From: a bacterium A37T11
Lineage (GTDB): Bacteria > Bacteroidota > Bacteroidia > Sphingobacteriales > Sphingobacteriaceae
Assembly: GCA_900109895.1 (NCBI GenBank)
Contig: FOBR01000024.1
Coordinates: forward strand, 1-64,000
Direction: 5' to 3'
Length of the DNA: 64,000 bases
Shown here: positions 52,538 through 61,211 of the stretch, in pieces
Layout of the letters: each line of letters begins with the position of its first letter
How positions within the stretch are numbered: the first letter of the stretch is position 1
Program-made: the position numbers and the translations under genes
The notes under the pieces: model-generated
Database searches by the model: none
What the model was told of the DNA's origin: nothing
Seen by the model: only the letters and a program-made list of their open reading frames with translations

Positions 52538-52591
52538 CTTGACGGTGAAAAGTTGATTCAGTTTGGATTGGCTTTTTGCCTGTTCAAACAA

Positions 52592-52663
<72 letters not shown>

Positions 52664-52726
52664 CGTAAGTGTAAATAATGATTAAACAACAATAAAAATT
52701 TACTTACTAATTTTAGCATAAAAACA

Positions 52727-53914
52727 ATGGCAAAAGAGAAATTTGACCGCAGTAAACCCCACTTAAATATTGGTACAATTGGTCACGTTGACCACGGTAA
52801 AACAACGTTAACTGCAGCTATTACCAAGGTATTGGCTGATGCAGGTTTATCAGAAGCCCGTTCATTTGATTCTATTGACTCTGCTCCTGAAGAAAAAGAG
52901 CGTGGTATTACCATTAATACAGCACACGTTGAATATTCAACGGCTTCACGTCACTATGCACACGTTGACTGTCCTGGACACGCTGACTATGTTAAAAACA
53001 TGGTTACGGGTGCTGCACAAATGGACGGTGCGATCATCGTGGTAGCAGCAACAGACGGACCTATGCCTCAAACGCGTGAGCACATCCTGCTTGCCCGCCA
53101 GGTAGGTGTACCTGCACTGGTTGTATTCATGAACAAAGTGGATTTGGTAGACGATCCTGAATTGTTGGATTTGGTTGAGATGGAAATCCGTGAACTGTTA
53201 TCTTTTTACGAATATCCTGGTGATGATATCCCTGTTATCCGCGGTTCTGCCCTTGGTGGTTTGAACGGTGATGCAACTTGGGTACCTAAAATTATGGAAT
53301 TGATGGACGCAGTTGATGCAAACATTCCTATTCCTCCACGTTTGACCGATCTTCCATTCCTAATGCCGATTGAAGACGTATTCTCCATTACTGGCCGTGG
53401 TACAGTAGCTACTGGTCGTATTGAACGCGGTGTGATCAACTCAGGTGATCCGGTTGAGATTTTGGGTATGGGTGCTGAAAACTTGAAATCAACCGTAACA
53501 GGTGTGGAAATGTTCCGCAAGATTCTTGACTACGGTGAAGCTGGTGACAACGTAGGTTTGTTGCTGCGTGGTATTGAAAAGACCGATATCCGTCGTGGAA
53601 TGGTTATCTGTAAACCAGGTACCGTTACTCCTCACACCGATTTCAAGGCAGAAGTATACGTATTGTCTAAGGCTGAAGGTGGCCGTCACACGCCTTTCTT
53701 CAATAAATACCGTCCTCAGTTCTACTTCCGTACGACTGACGTAACTGGCGAAATTTCTTTGCCTGAAGGTGTAGAAATGGTGATGCCTGGTGATAACGTA
53801 ACCATCAATGTAAAATTGATCAACGCTATTGCTATGGAAAAAGGTCTTCGTTTTGCTATCCGCGAAGGTGGCCGTACGGTAGGTGCTGGCCAAGTAACTG
53901 AGATTGTTGCTTAG
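52727..53914 (+). CDS. tuf: Elongation factor Tu
   Basis: 395 residues, ATG start. G-domain motifs GHVDHGKTT (P loop, about 19-27), DCPGHADY (about 81-88) and NKVD (about 136-139), then domains II and III ending [18 protein letters not shown]. It carries aminoacyl-tRNA to the ribosome. It follows four tRNA genes and precedes tRNA-Trp and secE-nusG, the conserved tRNA-tuf-secE-nusG-rplK order. Confidence 0.98.
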   Translation: MAKEKFDRSKPHLNIGTIGHVDHGKTTLTAAITKVLADAGLSEARSFDSIDSAPEEKERGITINTAHVEYSTASRHYAHVDCPGHADYVKNMVTGAAQMDGAIIVVAATDGPMPQTREHILLARQVGVPALVVFMNKVDLVDDPELLDLVEMEIRELLSFYEYPGDDIPVIRGSALGGLNGDATWVPKIMELMDAVDANIPIPPRLTDLPFLMPIEDVFSITGRGTVATGRIERGVINSGDPVEILGMGAENLKSTVTGVEMFRKILDYGEAGDNVGLLLRGIEKTDIRRGMVICKPGTVTPHTDFKAEVYVLSKAEGGRHTPFFNKYRPQFYFRTTDVTGEISLPEGVEMVMPGDNVTINVKLINAIAMEKGLRFAIREGGRTVGAGQVTEIVA

Positions 53915-53932
53915 GACCTATTAATTTATTAT

Positions 53933-53973
53933 ACAATTAGCTAATTGGTTTGTTAGACCGGTTAGCTAATTGT
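53933..53973 (+). promoter_or_regulatory. Strong hairpin between tuf and tRNA-Trp
   Basis: ACAATTAGCTAATTGG and CCGGTTAGCTAATTGT form a 16-bp stem with two G-U pairs around a 9-nt loop. No T run follows, so it is more like a processing or pausing site than a terminator. Confidence 0.55.
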
Positions 53974-53981
53974 TTATGCAC

Positions 53982-54052
53982 ACGGGAATAGTTCAATGGT
54001 AGAATAGAGGTCTCCAAAACCTTTGATCAGGGTTCGAATCCTTGTTCCCGTG
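53982..54052 (+). tRNA. tRNA-Trp (anticodon CCA)
   Basis: Acceptor ACGGGAA/TTCCCGT, discriminator G, anticodon CCA in the AGGTCTCCAAAACCTTT arm, T-arm CAGGGTTCGAATCCTTG. CCA follows at 54053-54055 and is therefore encoded, unlike the other tRNAs here. Confidence 0.94.
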
Positions 54053-54107
54053 CCATGTTTTTAACAGTTTAGAAAGCTTTTATTTTTAGTTAGAAGACAA
54101 ACAATTT

Positions 54108-54302
54108 ATGGCAGCATTATTCGATTTTATATCAGATTCGTATAAAGAAATGACTCAAAAGGTCTCTTGGCCTAATTGGTCTTCTTTGCAAAGTTCCGCT
54201 GTTGTGGTGCTCATTGCTTCTTTGATCATTGCCTTATTGATTCTGGCAATGGATGAATCATCCGGAAGGATCATAGATCTGATTTATAAATCAGCAATCT
54301 AA
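54108..54302 (+). CDS. secE: Preprotein translocase subunit SecE
   Basis: 64 residues, single-helix form. Cytoplasmic FDFISDSYKEMTQKVSWPNW, with the conserved KVSWP, then one transmembrane helix SAVVVLIASLIIALLILAM. It is the essential small subunit of SecYEG. It is 13 bp upstream of nusG. Confidence 0.95.
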   Translation: MAALFDFISDSYKEMTQKVSWPNWSSLQSSAVVVLIASLIIALLILAMDESSGRIIDLIYKSAI

Positions 54303-54315
54303 GCAAAAATATTTT

Positions 54316-54861
54316 ATGGCAGATCAACAGTTGAGATGGTACGTGGTACGTGCCGTAAGTGGTAAAGAAAAGAAGGTTAAACAATATATCGATGCTGAGA
54401 TTGCCCGTCTTGGTATTTCGCATTTAGTTCCGCAAGTTTTAATACCGATGGAAAAATATTACCAAATGCGGGATGGTAAGAAAATAGCCAAGGAACGTAA
54501 TTTTTACCCGGGTTATGTATTGCTGGAGGCTGGTTTGGATGGCGAGCTTGAGCACATCATAAAAAACATTAACAGCGTTATCGGTTTCCTCGGCGATAAG
54601 GATGGTACGCCACAACCTTTGAGGCCTGCTGAAGTAAATCGTATCCTAGGAAAGGTTGATGAAATGGCCGAACAAGGTGAATCGATGAATGTGCCTTATT
54701 ATGTGGGTGAAAACGTCAAAGTAACAGATGGTCCTTTTAATGGATTCACTGGAGAAATTGAAGAGGTTAACGAAGAAAAGAAGAAACTGAAAGTTATGGT
54801 AAAGGTCTTCGGCCGTAAGACACCGCTTGAGCTAAACTATATGCAAGTAGAGAAAGAGTAG
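54316..54861 (+). CDS. nusG: Transcription termination/antitermination factor NusG
   Basis: 181 residues. NGN domain 1-115 (RWYVVRAVSGKEKKVKQYID, FYPGYVLLEAGLDG, NSVIGFLGDKDG) and C-terminal KOW domain (VGENVKVTDGPFNGFTGEIE). It binds RNA polymerase and links it to Rho or ribosomes. A weak terminator follows. Confidence 0.97.
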   Translation: MADQQLRWYVVRAVSGKEKKVKQYIDAEIARLGISHLVPQVLIPMEKYYQMRDGKKIAKERNFYPGYVLLEAGLDGELEHIIKNINSVIGFLGDKDGTPQPLRPAEVNRILGKVDEMAEQGESMNVPYYVGENVKVTDGPFNGFTGEIEEVNEEKKKLKVMVKVFGRKTPLELNYMQVEKE

Positions 54862-54879
54862 CGACTATTAGTAATTCAT

Positions 54880-54903
54880 AATTGGCTAATCAACCAATTT
54901 TTG
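54880..54903 (+). terminator. Weak terminator-like hairpin after nusG
   Basis: AATTGG (54880-54885) and CCAATT (54894-54899) form a short stem followed by T. The stem is short and AT-rich, so read-through into rplK is likely. Confidence 0.4.
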
Positions 54904-54935
54904 TATTTAAATTACTTTTATAAGTATTTTTTCCT

Positions 54936-54943
54936 TACCTTTG
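54936..54943 (+). promoter_or_regulatory. -7 box of the rplKAJL-rpoBC operon
   Basis: TACCTTTG followed by GCACTCCC fits the -7 consensus and the pattern seen before other ribosomal genes here (compare CACCTTTGCAGTCC before rpsU). No TTTG at -33; TTTT is in that place. The leader would be about 80 nt and begins with CCCTTTTAGGG, a small hairpin. Confidence 0.55.
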
Positions 54944-55028
54944 CACTCCCTTTTAGGGAAATAAATGTTACGTTATATTGCTTCCAACTTACTAACAAAC
55001 ATTTAGTAATTTTAATTATCATTCAAAA

Positions 55029-55472
55029 ATGGCAAAAGAAGTCAGTGCGTTAGTGAAATTACAAGTAAAGGGCGGCGCTGCAAATCCGTCACCTCCAGTT
55101 GGCCCTGCATTGGGTGCAAAGGGGGTGAACATTATGGAATTTTGCAAGCAGTTCAATGCCCGTACCCAGGATAAAGCTGGTAAGGTATGCCCGGTTGTGA
55201 TCACTGTTTATGCTGATAAGTCGTTTGAATTTATTATCAAAACCCCTCCCGTAGCCATCCAATTATTGGAAGTTTCGGGTTTAAAAGGTGGTTCTGGCGA
55301 ACCTAACCGTAAAAAAGTAGGTAAGGTAACCTGGGAACAGGTAGAAACCATCGCTAAGGATAAATTAGTCGATTTAAACGCTTTTACTGTAGAGAGCGCT
55401 ATGAAAATGGTCGCTGGAACAGCGCGTAGTATGGGGATTACCGTAAGTGGTGATGCACCCTGGAACAATTAA
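55029..55472 (+). CDS. rplK: 50S ribosomal protein L11
   Basis: 147 residues. N-terminal [20 protein letters not shown] and [21 protein letters not shown]-terminal rRNA-binding [18 protein letters not shown] and [12 protein letters not shown]. It forms the GTPase-associated centre with 23S rRNA and the L10-L7/L12 stalk encoded downstream. Confidence 0.98.
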   Translation: MAKEVSALVKLQVKGGAANPSPPVGPALGAKGVNIMEFCKQFNARTQDKAGKVCPVVITVYADKSFEFIIKTPPVAIQLLEVSGLKGGSGEPNRKKVGKVTWEQVETIAKDKLVDLNAFTVESAMKMVAGTARSMGITVSGDAPWNN

Positions 55473-55495
55473 TTAACAGAAATCAGTTTAAGAAA

Positions 55496-56194
55496 GTGGC
55501 TAGATTAACAAAAAATCAAAAGGTAGCACATTCCAAAATTGAGGCTGGTAAGGTATATACTTTACAAGATGCAACGGCATTAGTAAAAGATATTACCATC
55601 GCTAAATTTGATGCTTCTGTCGACATTGATGTACGCTTAGGTGTAGATCCGCGGAAAGCAAACCAAATGGTGCGTGGTATCGCAACCTTGCCGCATGGTA
55701 CAGGCAAAACAGTACGTGTATTGGCTTTAGTAACTCCTGATAAGGAGGAAGAAGCTAAAGCTGCTGGGGCCGACTATGTGGGTTTGGACGAGTTTATCAG
55801 CAAAATTGAAGGAGGGTGGACCGATATTGATATCATCATCACGATGCCCAGTGTCATGGCTAAAGTAGGTAAACTTGGCCGTATTTTAGGGCCTCGCAAC
55901 CTGATGCCTAACCCAAAATCTGGTACAGTTACCACGGATGTGGCTAAGGCTGTTACCGAGGTGAAGGCAGGTAAGATCGATTTTAAGGTGGATAAGACTG
56001 GGATCGTTCATGCTTCCATTGGGAAAGTTTCTTTTGCCCCTGAGAAGATTTATGAGAATGCGTTGGAGATACTCCAGACTATTTCAAAATTGAAACCTTC
56101 CTCGGCAAAAGGTACGTATTTTAAAAGCATTCATATCTCATCGACGATGAGCCCTGGTTTGCCAGTTGAAACTAAATCAGTAGCAGGGATCTAA
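55496..56194 (+). CDS. rplA: 50S ribosomal protein L1
   Basis: 232 residues with a GTG start. Conserved [59 protein letters not shown] and [11 protein letters not shown]1 forms the mobile stalk at the E site and in other bacteria represses its own operon by binding the leader. It starts 23 bp after rplK. Confidence 0.98.
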   Translation: MARLTKNQKVAHSKIEAGKVYTLQDATALVKDITIAKFDASVDIDVRLGVDPRKANQMVRGIATLPHGTGKTVRVLALVTPDKEEEAKAAGADYVGLDEFISKIEGGWTDIDIIITMPSVMAKVGKLGRILGPRNLMPNPKSGTVTTDVAKAVTEVKAGKIDFKVDKTGIVHASIGKVSFAPEKIYENALEILQTISKLKPSSAKGTYFKSIHISSTMSPGLPVETKSVAGI

Positions 56195-56196
56195 TC

Positions 56197-56715
56197 ATGA
56201 GAAAAGAAGAAAAACAAGAGATTGTTCAAGCTTTGACTGATCGGATCCAGGCTTTTGGCAATTTTTACATTGCTGACACGGCCAATTTGTCAGTCGCTAA
56301 GGTTAACACCATTCGTCGTAAATGTTTTGAAGACGGTATTCAAATTCAAGTAGCTAAAAATTCCCTTATCCGTAAGGCTTTGGAAGCTGCTGGTGTTGAT
56401 TCGCCGGAATTAGTGGGTGTACTAAAAGGTTCTTCAACCCTGTTATTCTCTGAGGTTGGGAATGCACCAGCTAAACTGATCAAGAATTTACGCAAAACAA
56501 ATGATAAGCCTCTTTTAAAAGGTGCATTTATAGATTCAGCTATCTTTGTTGGAGATAATCAGCTGGATGCATTAGTGAACCTTAAATCCAAAAATGAGCT
56601 TATTGGTGACATTATTGGTCTGTTGCAATCACCTGCTAAAAATGTCATCTCAGCGCTTCAGTCTGGTGGCAATAAGTTAGCGGGCATTGTAAAAACTTTA
56701 CAGGAAAGAGGCTAG
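56197..56715 (+). CDS. rplJ: 50S ribosomal protein L10
   Basis: 172 residues. It starts 2 bp after the rplA stop, so there is no separate leader. RKEEKQEIVQALTDRIQAFG, NSLIRKALEAAG and the C-terminal helix that carries L7/L12 dimers (VISALQSGGNKLAGIVKTLQ). Confidence 0.97.
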   Translation: MRKEEKQEIVQALTDRIQAFGNFYIADTANLSVAKVNTIRRKCFEDGIQIQVAKNSLIRKALEAAGVDSPELVGVLKGSSTLLFSEVGNAPAKLIKNLRKTNDKPLLKGAFIDSAIFVGDNQLDALVNLKSKNELIGDIIGLLQSPAKNVISALQSGGNKLAGIVKTLQERG

Positions 56716-56735
56716 TCGAACGCCTGATAGTTCGA
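56716..56735 (+). promoter_or_regulatory. Small hairpin between rplJ and rplL
   Basis: TCGAAC-8-GTTCGA, perfect, starting right after the rplJ stop. Without a T run; possibly a stability or pausing element that helps the higher dose of L7/L12. Confidence 0.35.
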
Positions 56736-56784
56736 GCAAAATAATTAACAAGAATTTTAAAATACAGTAAAAATTAAAAATAAA

Positions 56785-57165
56785 ATGGCAGATTTAAAAG
56801 CGTTTGCTGAGCAGTTGGTAAACTTGACAGTAAAGGAAGTTAACGAGTTAGCTCAAATCTTAAAAGATGAGTATGGTATTGAGCCTGCTGCAGCAGCAGT
56901 TGCGGTTGCTGGTCCTGCTGCTGGTGGCGATGCCCCTGCTGCTGTGGAAGAAAAAACAGCATTTGATGTTATTTTGAAAGAAGCAGGTGGCTCAAAGCTA
57001 GCTGTGGTTAAGTTGGTAAAAGACTTGACTGGTCTGGGCTTAAAAGAAGCAAAAGACTTAGTTGACGGAGCTCCTAAAGAAGTGAAAACAGGTGTAACCA
57101 AAGAAGAAGCTGAGTCTTTGAAGAAACAGCTTGAAGAAGCAGGGGCTGTAGTTGAGGTTAAATAA
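56785..57165 (+). CDS. rplL: 50S ribosomal protein L7/L12
   Basis: 126 residues: N-terminal dimerisation helices ([20 protein letters not shown]), Ala/Pro-rich hinge ([20 protein letters not shown]) and the C-terminal factor-binding domain ([20 protein letters not shown]). It recruits translational GTPases. Confidence 0.98.
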   Translation: MADLKAFAEQLVNLTVKEVNELAQILKDEYGIEPAAAAVAVAGPAAGGDAPAAVEEKTAFDVILKEAGGSKLAVVKLVKDLTGLGLKEAKDLVDGAPKEVKTGVTKEEAESLKKQLEEAGAVVEVK

Positions 57166-57191
57166 TTGCCCTTAAATACAGTTCAACGATT

Positions 57192-57222
57192 TAGACTCCG
57201 GCATGGTTATTGCTGGAGTCTA
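57192..57222 (+). promoter_or_regulatory. Attenuator-like hairpin between rplL and rpoB
   Basis: TAGACTCCGGCA (57192-57203) and TGCTGGAGTCTA (57211-57222) give a 12-bp stem with one G-U pair and a 7-nt loop, with only a weak T stretch after. E. coli also has an attenuator at this place, which lowers rpoBC relative to ribosomal proteins. Confidence 0.55.
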
Positions 57223-57324
57223 TTGTCGTATATGTATATTTCCCCTTACATGTTTTACTGTACATGCTCCAGTCTTCTGGTTGGAAACAGTTACGCAGTT
57301 TAATTAAACTAAATTCTTAATCCC

Positions 57325-60300
57325 TTGGCAAACAAAGATATTCGTACCGAAAGAGTAAACTTTGCGACCAGTAAAAAGGTTTTGGACTATCCGGACTTTT
57401 TGGACGTGCAATTACAATCTTTCAGGGAGTTTTTCCAATTGGAGACAACTTCTGACAACCGCCATCAGGAAGGGTTGTATAAGGTATTTTCTGAAAACTT
57501 TCCTATTTCTGATTCGAGAAACATTTTCGTGCTTGAATTTTTGGACTATTTTATCGATCCGCCTCGTTATGATATACAGGAATGTATAGAGCGGGGCTTG
57601 ACGTATAGTGTCCCATTAAAAGCAAAATTACGGTTATCATGTAATGATGAAGAGCACGAGGATTTCGAGACGATTGTGCAGGATGTTTATTTAGGAACCA
57701 TTCCATATATGACGCCGAAAGGCACATTTGTGATTAATGGGGCAGAACGTGTTATTGTTTCACAACTTCACCGTTCACCCGGTGTTTTCTTCGGACAAAG
57801 TCGTCATACTAATGGTACCAAGCTGTATTCAGCGAGGGTTATTCCTTTTAAAGGCTCTTGGATTGAATTTGCTACGGACGTTAATAACGTGATGTATGCT
57901 TATATTGACCGGAAAAAGAAATTCCCACTGACGACACTGTTGCGTGCCATCGGTTACGATTCCGACAAGGACATTCTAGAACTTTTCGAATTGGCCGACG
58001 AAGTAAAGGTAAGCAAATCTGGGCTTAAAAAATATGTAGGCCGGAAACTTGCCGCCCGTGTGCTCAAAAAATGGGTAGAAGATTTTGTGGACGAAGATAC
58101 AGGTGAAGTAGTATCTATTGACCGGAATGAAATTATCCTGGAACGGGAAACTGTACTCGAAGATGATCACATTGATCAAATCATTGATGCTGGGGTAAAA
58201 TCCATCATCCTAACCAAAGAGGATTCAGTAAATAATGCCGATTATTCGATTATTTACAACACGCTTCAGAAGGATACATCGAACTCTGAAAAAGAAGCGG
58301 TTGAACATATATACAGGCAGCTGCGCAACGCAGAACCACCTGACGAAGAAACTGCCCGTGGAATTATTGAACGGTTGTTTTTCTCTGATAAACGCTATGA
58401 CTTGGGTGATGTAGGTCGTTACCGCATTAACCGTAAGCTTCAATTAGATACGCCGGATGAAACCAGGGTATTGACAAAAATGGACATCATTGCCATTGTT
58501 AAGTACCTGATCAACCTGATCAATTCCAAAGCTGAAGTGGATGATATTGACCACTTGTCCAACCGTCGTGTACGGACGGTAGGTGAGCAATTATATTCAC
58601 AGTTTGGTGTAGGGCTTTCGCGTATGGCGCGTACGATCCGCGAACGGATGAACATTCGCGATAATGAGGTGTTCACCCCAACTGATTTAATTAACGCACG
58701 TACATTGTCGTCTGTGATCAATTCGTTCTTTGGAACGAACCAGTTGTCACAGTTTATGGATCAGGCCAATCCTTTGGCTGAGATTACGCACAAGCGTCGT
58801 CTTTCAGCTCTGGGACCTGGTGGTTTGTCACGCGAACGTGCCGGCTTTGAAGTTCGTGACGTTCACTACACGCACTATGGTCGGTTGTGTACCATTGAAA
58901 CGCCTGAAGGGCCAAACATTGGTTTGATCTCTTCATTGGCTGTGCATGCCAAGATCAATAACCTGGGCTTTATCGAAACACCTTATCGTAAGGTGCGGGA
59001 TGGTCGGGTTGTGGTAGAAGAACCTGTTGTGTATCTATCTGCTGAGGATGAAGATGGAAAGACCATTGCCCAAGCCAATGCAGAATATGATGAAAAAGGC
59101 AATTTTGCCACGCCTAAAGTAAAAGCACGTTTTGAAGGTGACTTTCCGGTTATTGAACCTGAAAGATTGGATTTGATGGACATTGCGCCGAACCAAATTA
59201 CTTCTATAGCTGCTTCACTTATTCCATTTTTGGAACACGATGATGCCAACCGTGCGTTGATGGGATCGAACATGCAACGCCAGGCTGTGCCGCTTTTGCG
59301 CCCGCAGGCGCCTATTGTAGGTACGGGTTTGGAAGGACGTGTGGCACGCGATTCCCGCACGCTGATTAATGCAGAAGCTGACGGGGTGGTTGAATATGTG
59401 GATGCCAATGAAATCAAGATCCGTTATGAAAGAAGCGAAGATGAAACGTTGGTTTCTTTTGATGATGAGATCAAAACGTACAAACTGATCAAGTTTAAGA
59501 AAACGAATCAGAGTACTTGTATCAACTTGAAACCCATTGTTAAAAAAGGCCAGAAAGTTGAAAAAGGACAAGTGCTTTGCGAAGGTTATGCTACTGAGAA
59601 TGGTGAGCTGGCGCTTGGCCGTAACCTGAAGGTAGCGTTTATGCCTTGGCAAGGATATAACTTTGAGGATGCCATCGTAATTTCTGAACGGGTGGTAAGC
59701 CAGGATATCTTTACCTCTCTTCATATTGAGGAGTTTGAGTTGGAAGTCCGCGATACCAAACGGGGTGAGGAAGAACTGACGGCAGATATTCCCAATGTTT
59801 CCGAAGAAGCGACCAAAGACCTGGACGATAATGGTATTATCCGTATAGGTGCCGATGTGCGTGAAGGAGATATCCTAATTGGTAAGATTACGCCGAAAGG
59901 TGAATCAGATCCTTCACCGGAAGAAAAATTGTTGCGGGCTATCTTTGGTGATAAAGCAGGGGATGTAAAAGATGCATCTTTGAAAACCCCTCCATCCATC
60001 CAAGGCGTTGTCATTGATACCAAATTGTTCTCGAGAGCTAAAAAAGTAGAGAAGAAGGAGGAGAAAGCTGCGCTGGATAAATTGGATACAGATCACAATA
60101 GGGCCGTAAAAAACTTGAAGGATAAATTGGTTGACAAACTGTTTATTATCCTGAATGGGAAAACGTCGCAGGGTGTGTACAATGTATACAAGGAACTGTT
60201 AATTCCGAAAGGAGCGAAGTTTACCCAAAAGATGTTGGCTGACCTGGAATATGCAAACATTAACCCTTCTAAGTGGAGTACGGATGATGATAAAAATGAA

Positions 60301-61134
60301 TTGGTGAAACAAGCCTTGCATTTTTACAACATCAAAATGAACGAGGAACTTGGGGCTTATAAGCGCGATAAGTTTGCGATCAGCGTAGGTGACGAATTGC
60401 CTTCGGGTATTGTGCAGATGGCCAAAGTATACGTAGCCAAAAAGCGTAAGCTGAAAGTGGGTGATAAAATGGCAGGCCGTCACGGTAATAAAGGGATCGT
60501 AGCCCGCATCGTTCGCGATGAGGATATGCCTTTCTTAGAAGACGGAACACCTGTTGATATCGTATTGAACCCACTTGGGGTTCCATCACGTATGAACCTT
60601 GGACAGATCTACGAAACGGTGTTGGGTTGGGCCGGTCAAAAGTTGGGGATGAAATTTGCAACCCCGATCTTTGATGGTGCTACTACTGAAGAGGTGGAAG
60701 GCTGGATTGAAAAAGCTGGCTTGCCTGAATCCGGACGTACTTATCTTTACAATGGTTTAACGGGTGAGCGTTTTGATCAGCCAACAACCGTTGGGGTAAT
60801 CTACATGCTGAAGTTAGGACACATGGTTGATGATAAGATGCACGCCAGGTCTATTGGACCTTACTCGCTTATCACGCAACAACCCCTGGGTGGTAAAGCT
60901 CAGTTTGGTGGTCAGCGTTTTGGTGAAATGGAAGTTTGGGCATTGGAAGCTTTTGGTGCAGCCAACATCCTGCAGGAAATCCTGACCGTCAAATCTGACG
61001 ACGTGGTAGGCCGGGCCAAAACGTATGAAGCCATCGTTAAGGGAGACAATCTTCCGACACCTTCAGTGCCTGAATCATTCAACGTATTGGTTCATGAACT
61101 ACGCGGTTTAGGTTTGGATATTACATTGGAATAA
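57325..61134 (+). CDS. rpoB: RNA polymerase beta subunit
   Basis: 1269 residues; TTG start ([16 protein letters not shown]). The rifampicin-binding cluster (about 472-500) reads [20 protein letters not shown] then [10 protein letters not shown], with Asp, His and Ser at the three main resistance positions, so it looks rifampicin-sensitive. Other conserved parts: [47 protein letters not shown] and the C-terminal [20 protein letters not shown]. Confidence 0.98.
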   Translation: MANKDIRTERVNFATSKKVLDYPDFLDVQLQSFREFFQLETTSDNRHQEGLYKVFSENFPISDSRNIFVLEFLDYFIDPPRYDIQECIERGLTYSVPLKAKLRLSCNDEEHEDFETIVQDVYLGTIPYMTPKGTFVINGAERVIVSQLHRSPGVFFGQSRHTNGTKLYSARVIPFKGSWIEFATDVNNVMYAYIDRKKKFPLTTLLRAIGYDSDKDILELFELADEVKVSKSGLKKYVGRKLAARVLKKWVEDFVDEDTGEVVSIDRNEIILERETVLEDDHIDQIIDAGVKSIILTKEDSVNNADYSIIYNTLQKDTSNSEKEAVEHIYRQLRNAEPPDEETARGIIERLFFSDKRYDLGDVGRYRINRKLQLDTPDETRVLTKMDIIAIVKYLINLINSKAEVDDIDHLSNRRVRTVGEQLYSQFGVGLSRMARTIRERMNIRDNEVFTPTDLINARTLSSVINSFFGTNQLSQFMDQANPLAEITHKRRLSALGPGGLSRERAGFEVRDVHYTHYGRLCTIETPEGPNIGLISSLAVHAKINNLGFIETPYRKVRDGRVVVEEPVVYLSAEDEDGKTIAQANAEYDEKGNFATPKVKARFEGDFPVIEPERLDLMDIAPNQITSIAASLIPFLEHDDANRALMGSNMQRQAVPLLRPQAPIVGTGLEGRVARDSRTLINAEADGVVEYVDANEIKIRYERSEDETLVSFDDEIKTYKLIKFKKTNQSTCINLKPIVKKGQKVEKGQVLCEGYATENGELALGRNLKVAFMPWQGYNFEDAIVISERVVSQDIFTSLHIEEFELEVRDTKRGEEELTADIPNVSEEATKDLDDNGIIRIGADVREGDILIGKITPKGESDPSPEEKLLRAIFGDKAGDVKDASLKTPPSIQGVVIDTKLFSRAKKVEKKEEKAALDKLDTDHNRAVKNLKDKLVDKLFIILNGKTSQGVYNVYKELLIPKGAKFTQKMLADLEYANINPSKWSTDDDKNELVKQALHFYNIKMNEELGAYKRDKFAISVGDELPSGIVQMAKVYVAKKRKLKVGDKMAGRHGNKGIVARIVRDEDMPFLEDGTPVDIVLNPLGVPSRMNLGQIYETVLGWAGQKLGMKFATPIFDGATTEEVEGWIEKAGLPESGRTYLYNGLTGERFDQPTTVGVIYMLKLGHMVDDKMHARSIGPYSLITQQPLGGKAQFGGQRFGEMEVWALEAFGAANILQEILTVKSDDVVGRAKTYEAIVKGDNLPTPSVPESFNVLVHELRGLGLDITLE

Positions 61135-61147
61135 AGTTTTAAGTCTT

Positions 61148-61181
61148 AAGTTGTACGTTGTTAGTAAGCAACGTACAACTT
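61148..61181 (+). promoter_or_regulatory. Perfect 13-bp hairpin between rpoB and rpoC
   Basis: AAGTTGTACGTTG (61148-61160) and CAACGTACAACTT (61169-61181) pair perfectly around an 8-nt loop. It is followed by short direct repeats of TATAAC up to about 61200. No T run. It lies between the rpoB stop and the rpoC start, which are 77 bp apart. Confidence 0.6.
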
Positions 61182-61211
61182 ATAACGTATAACTTATAAC
61201 TCAAAAGAGCT

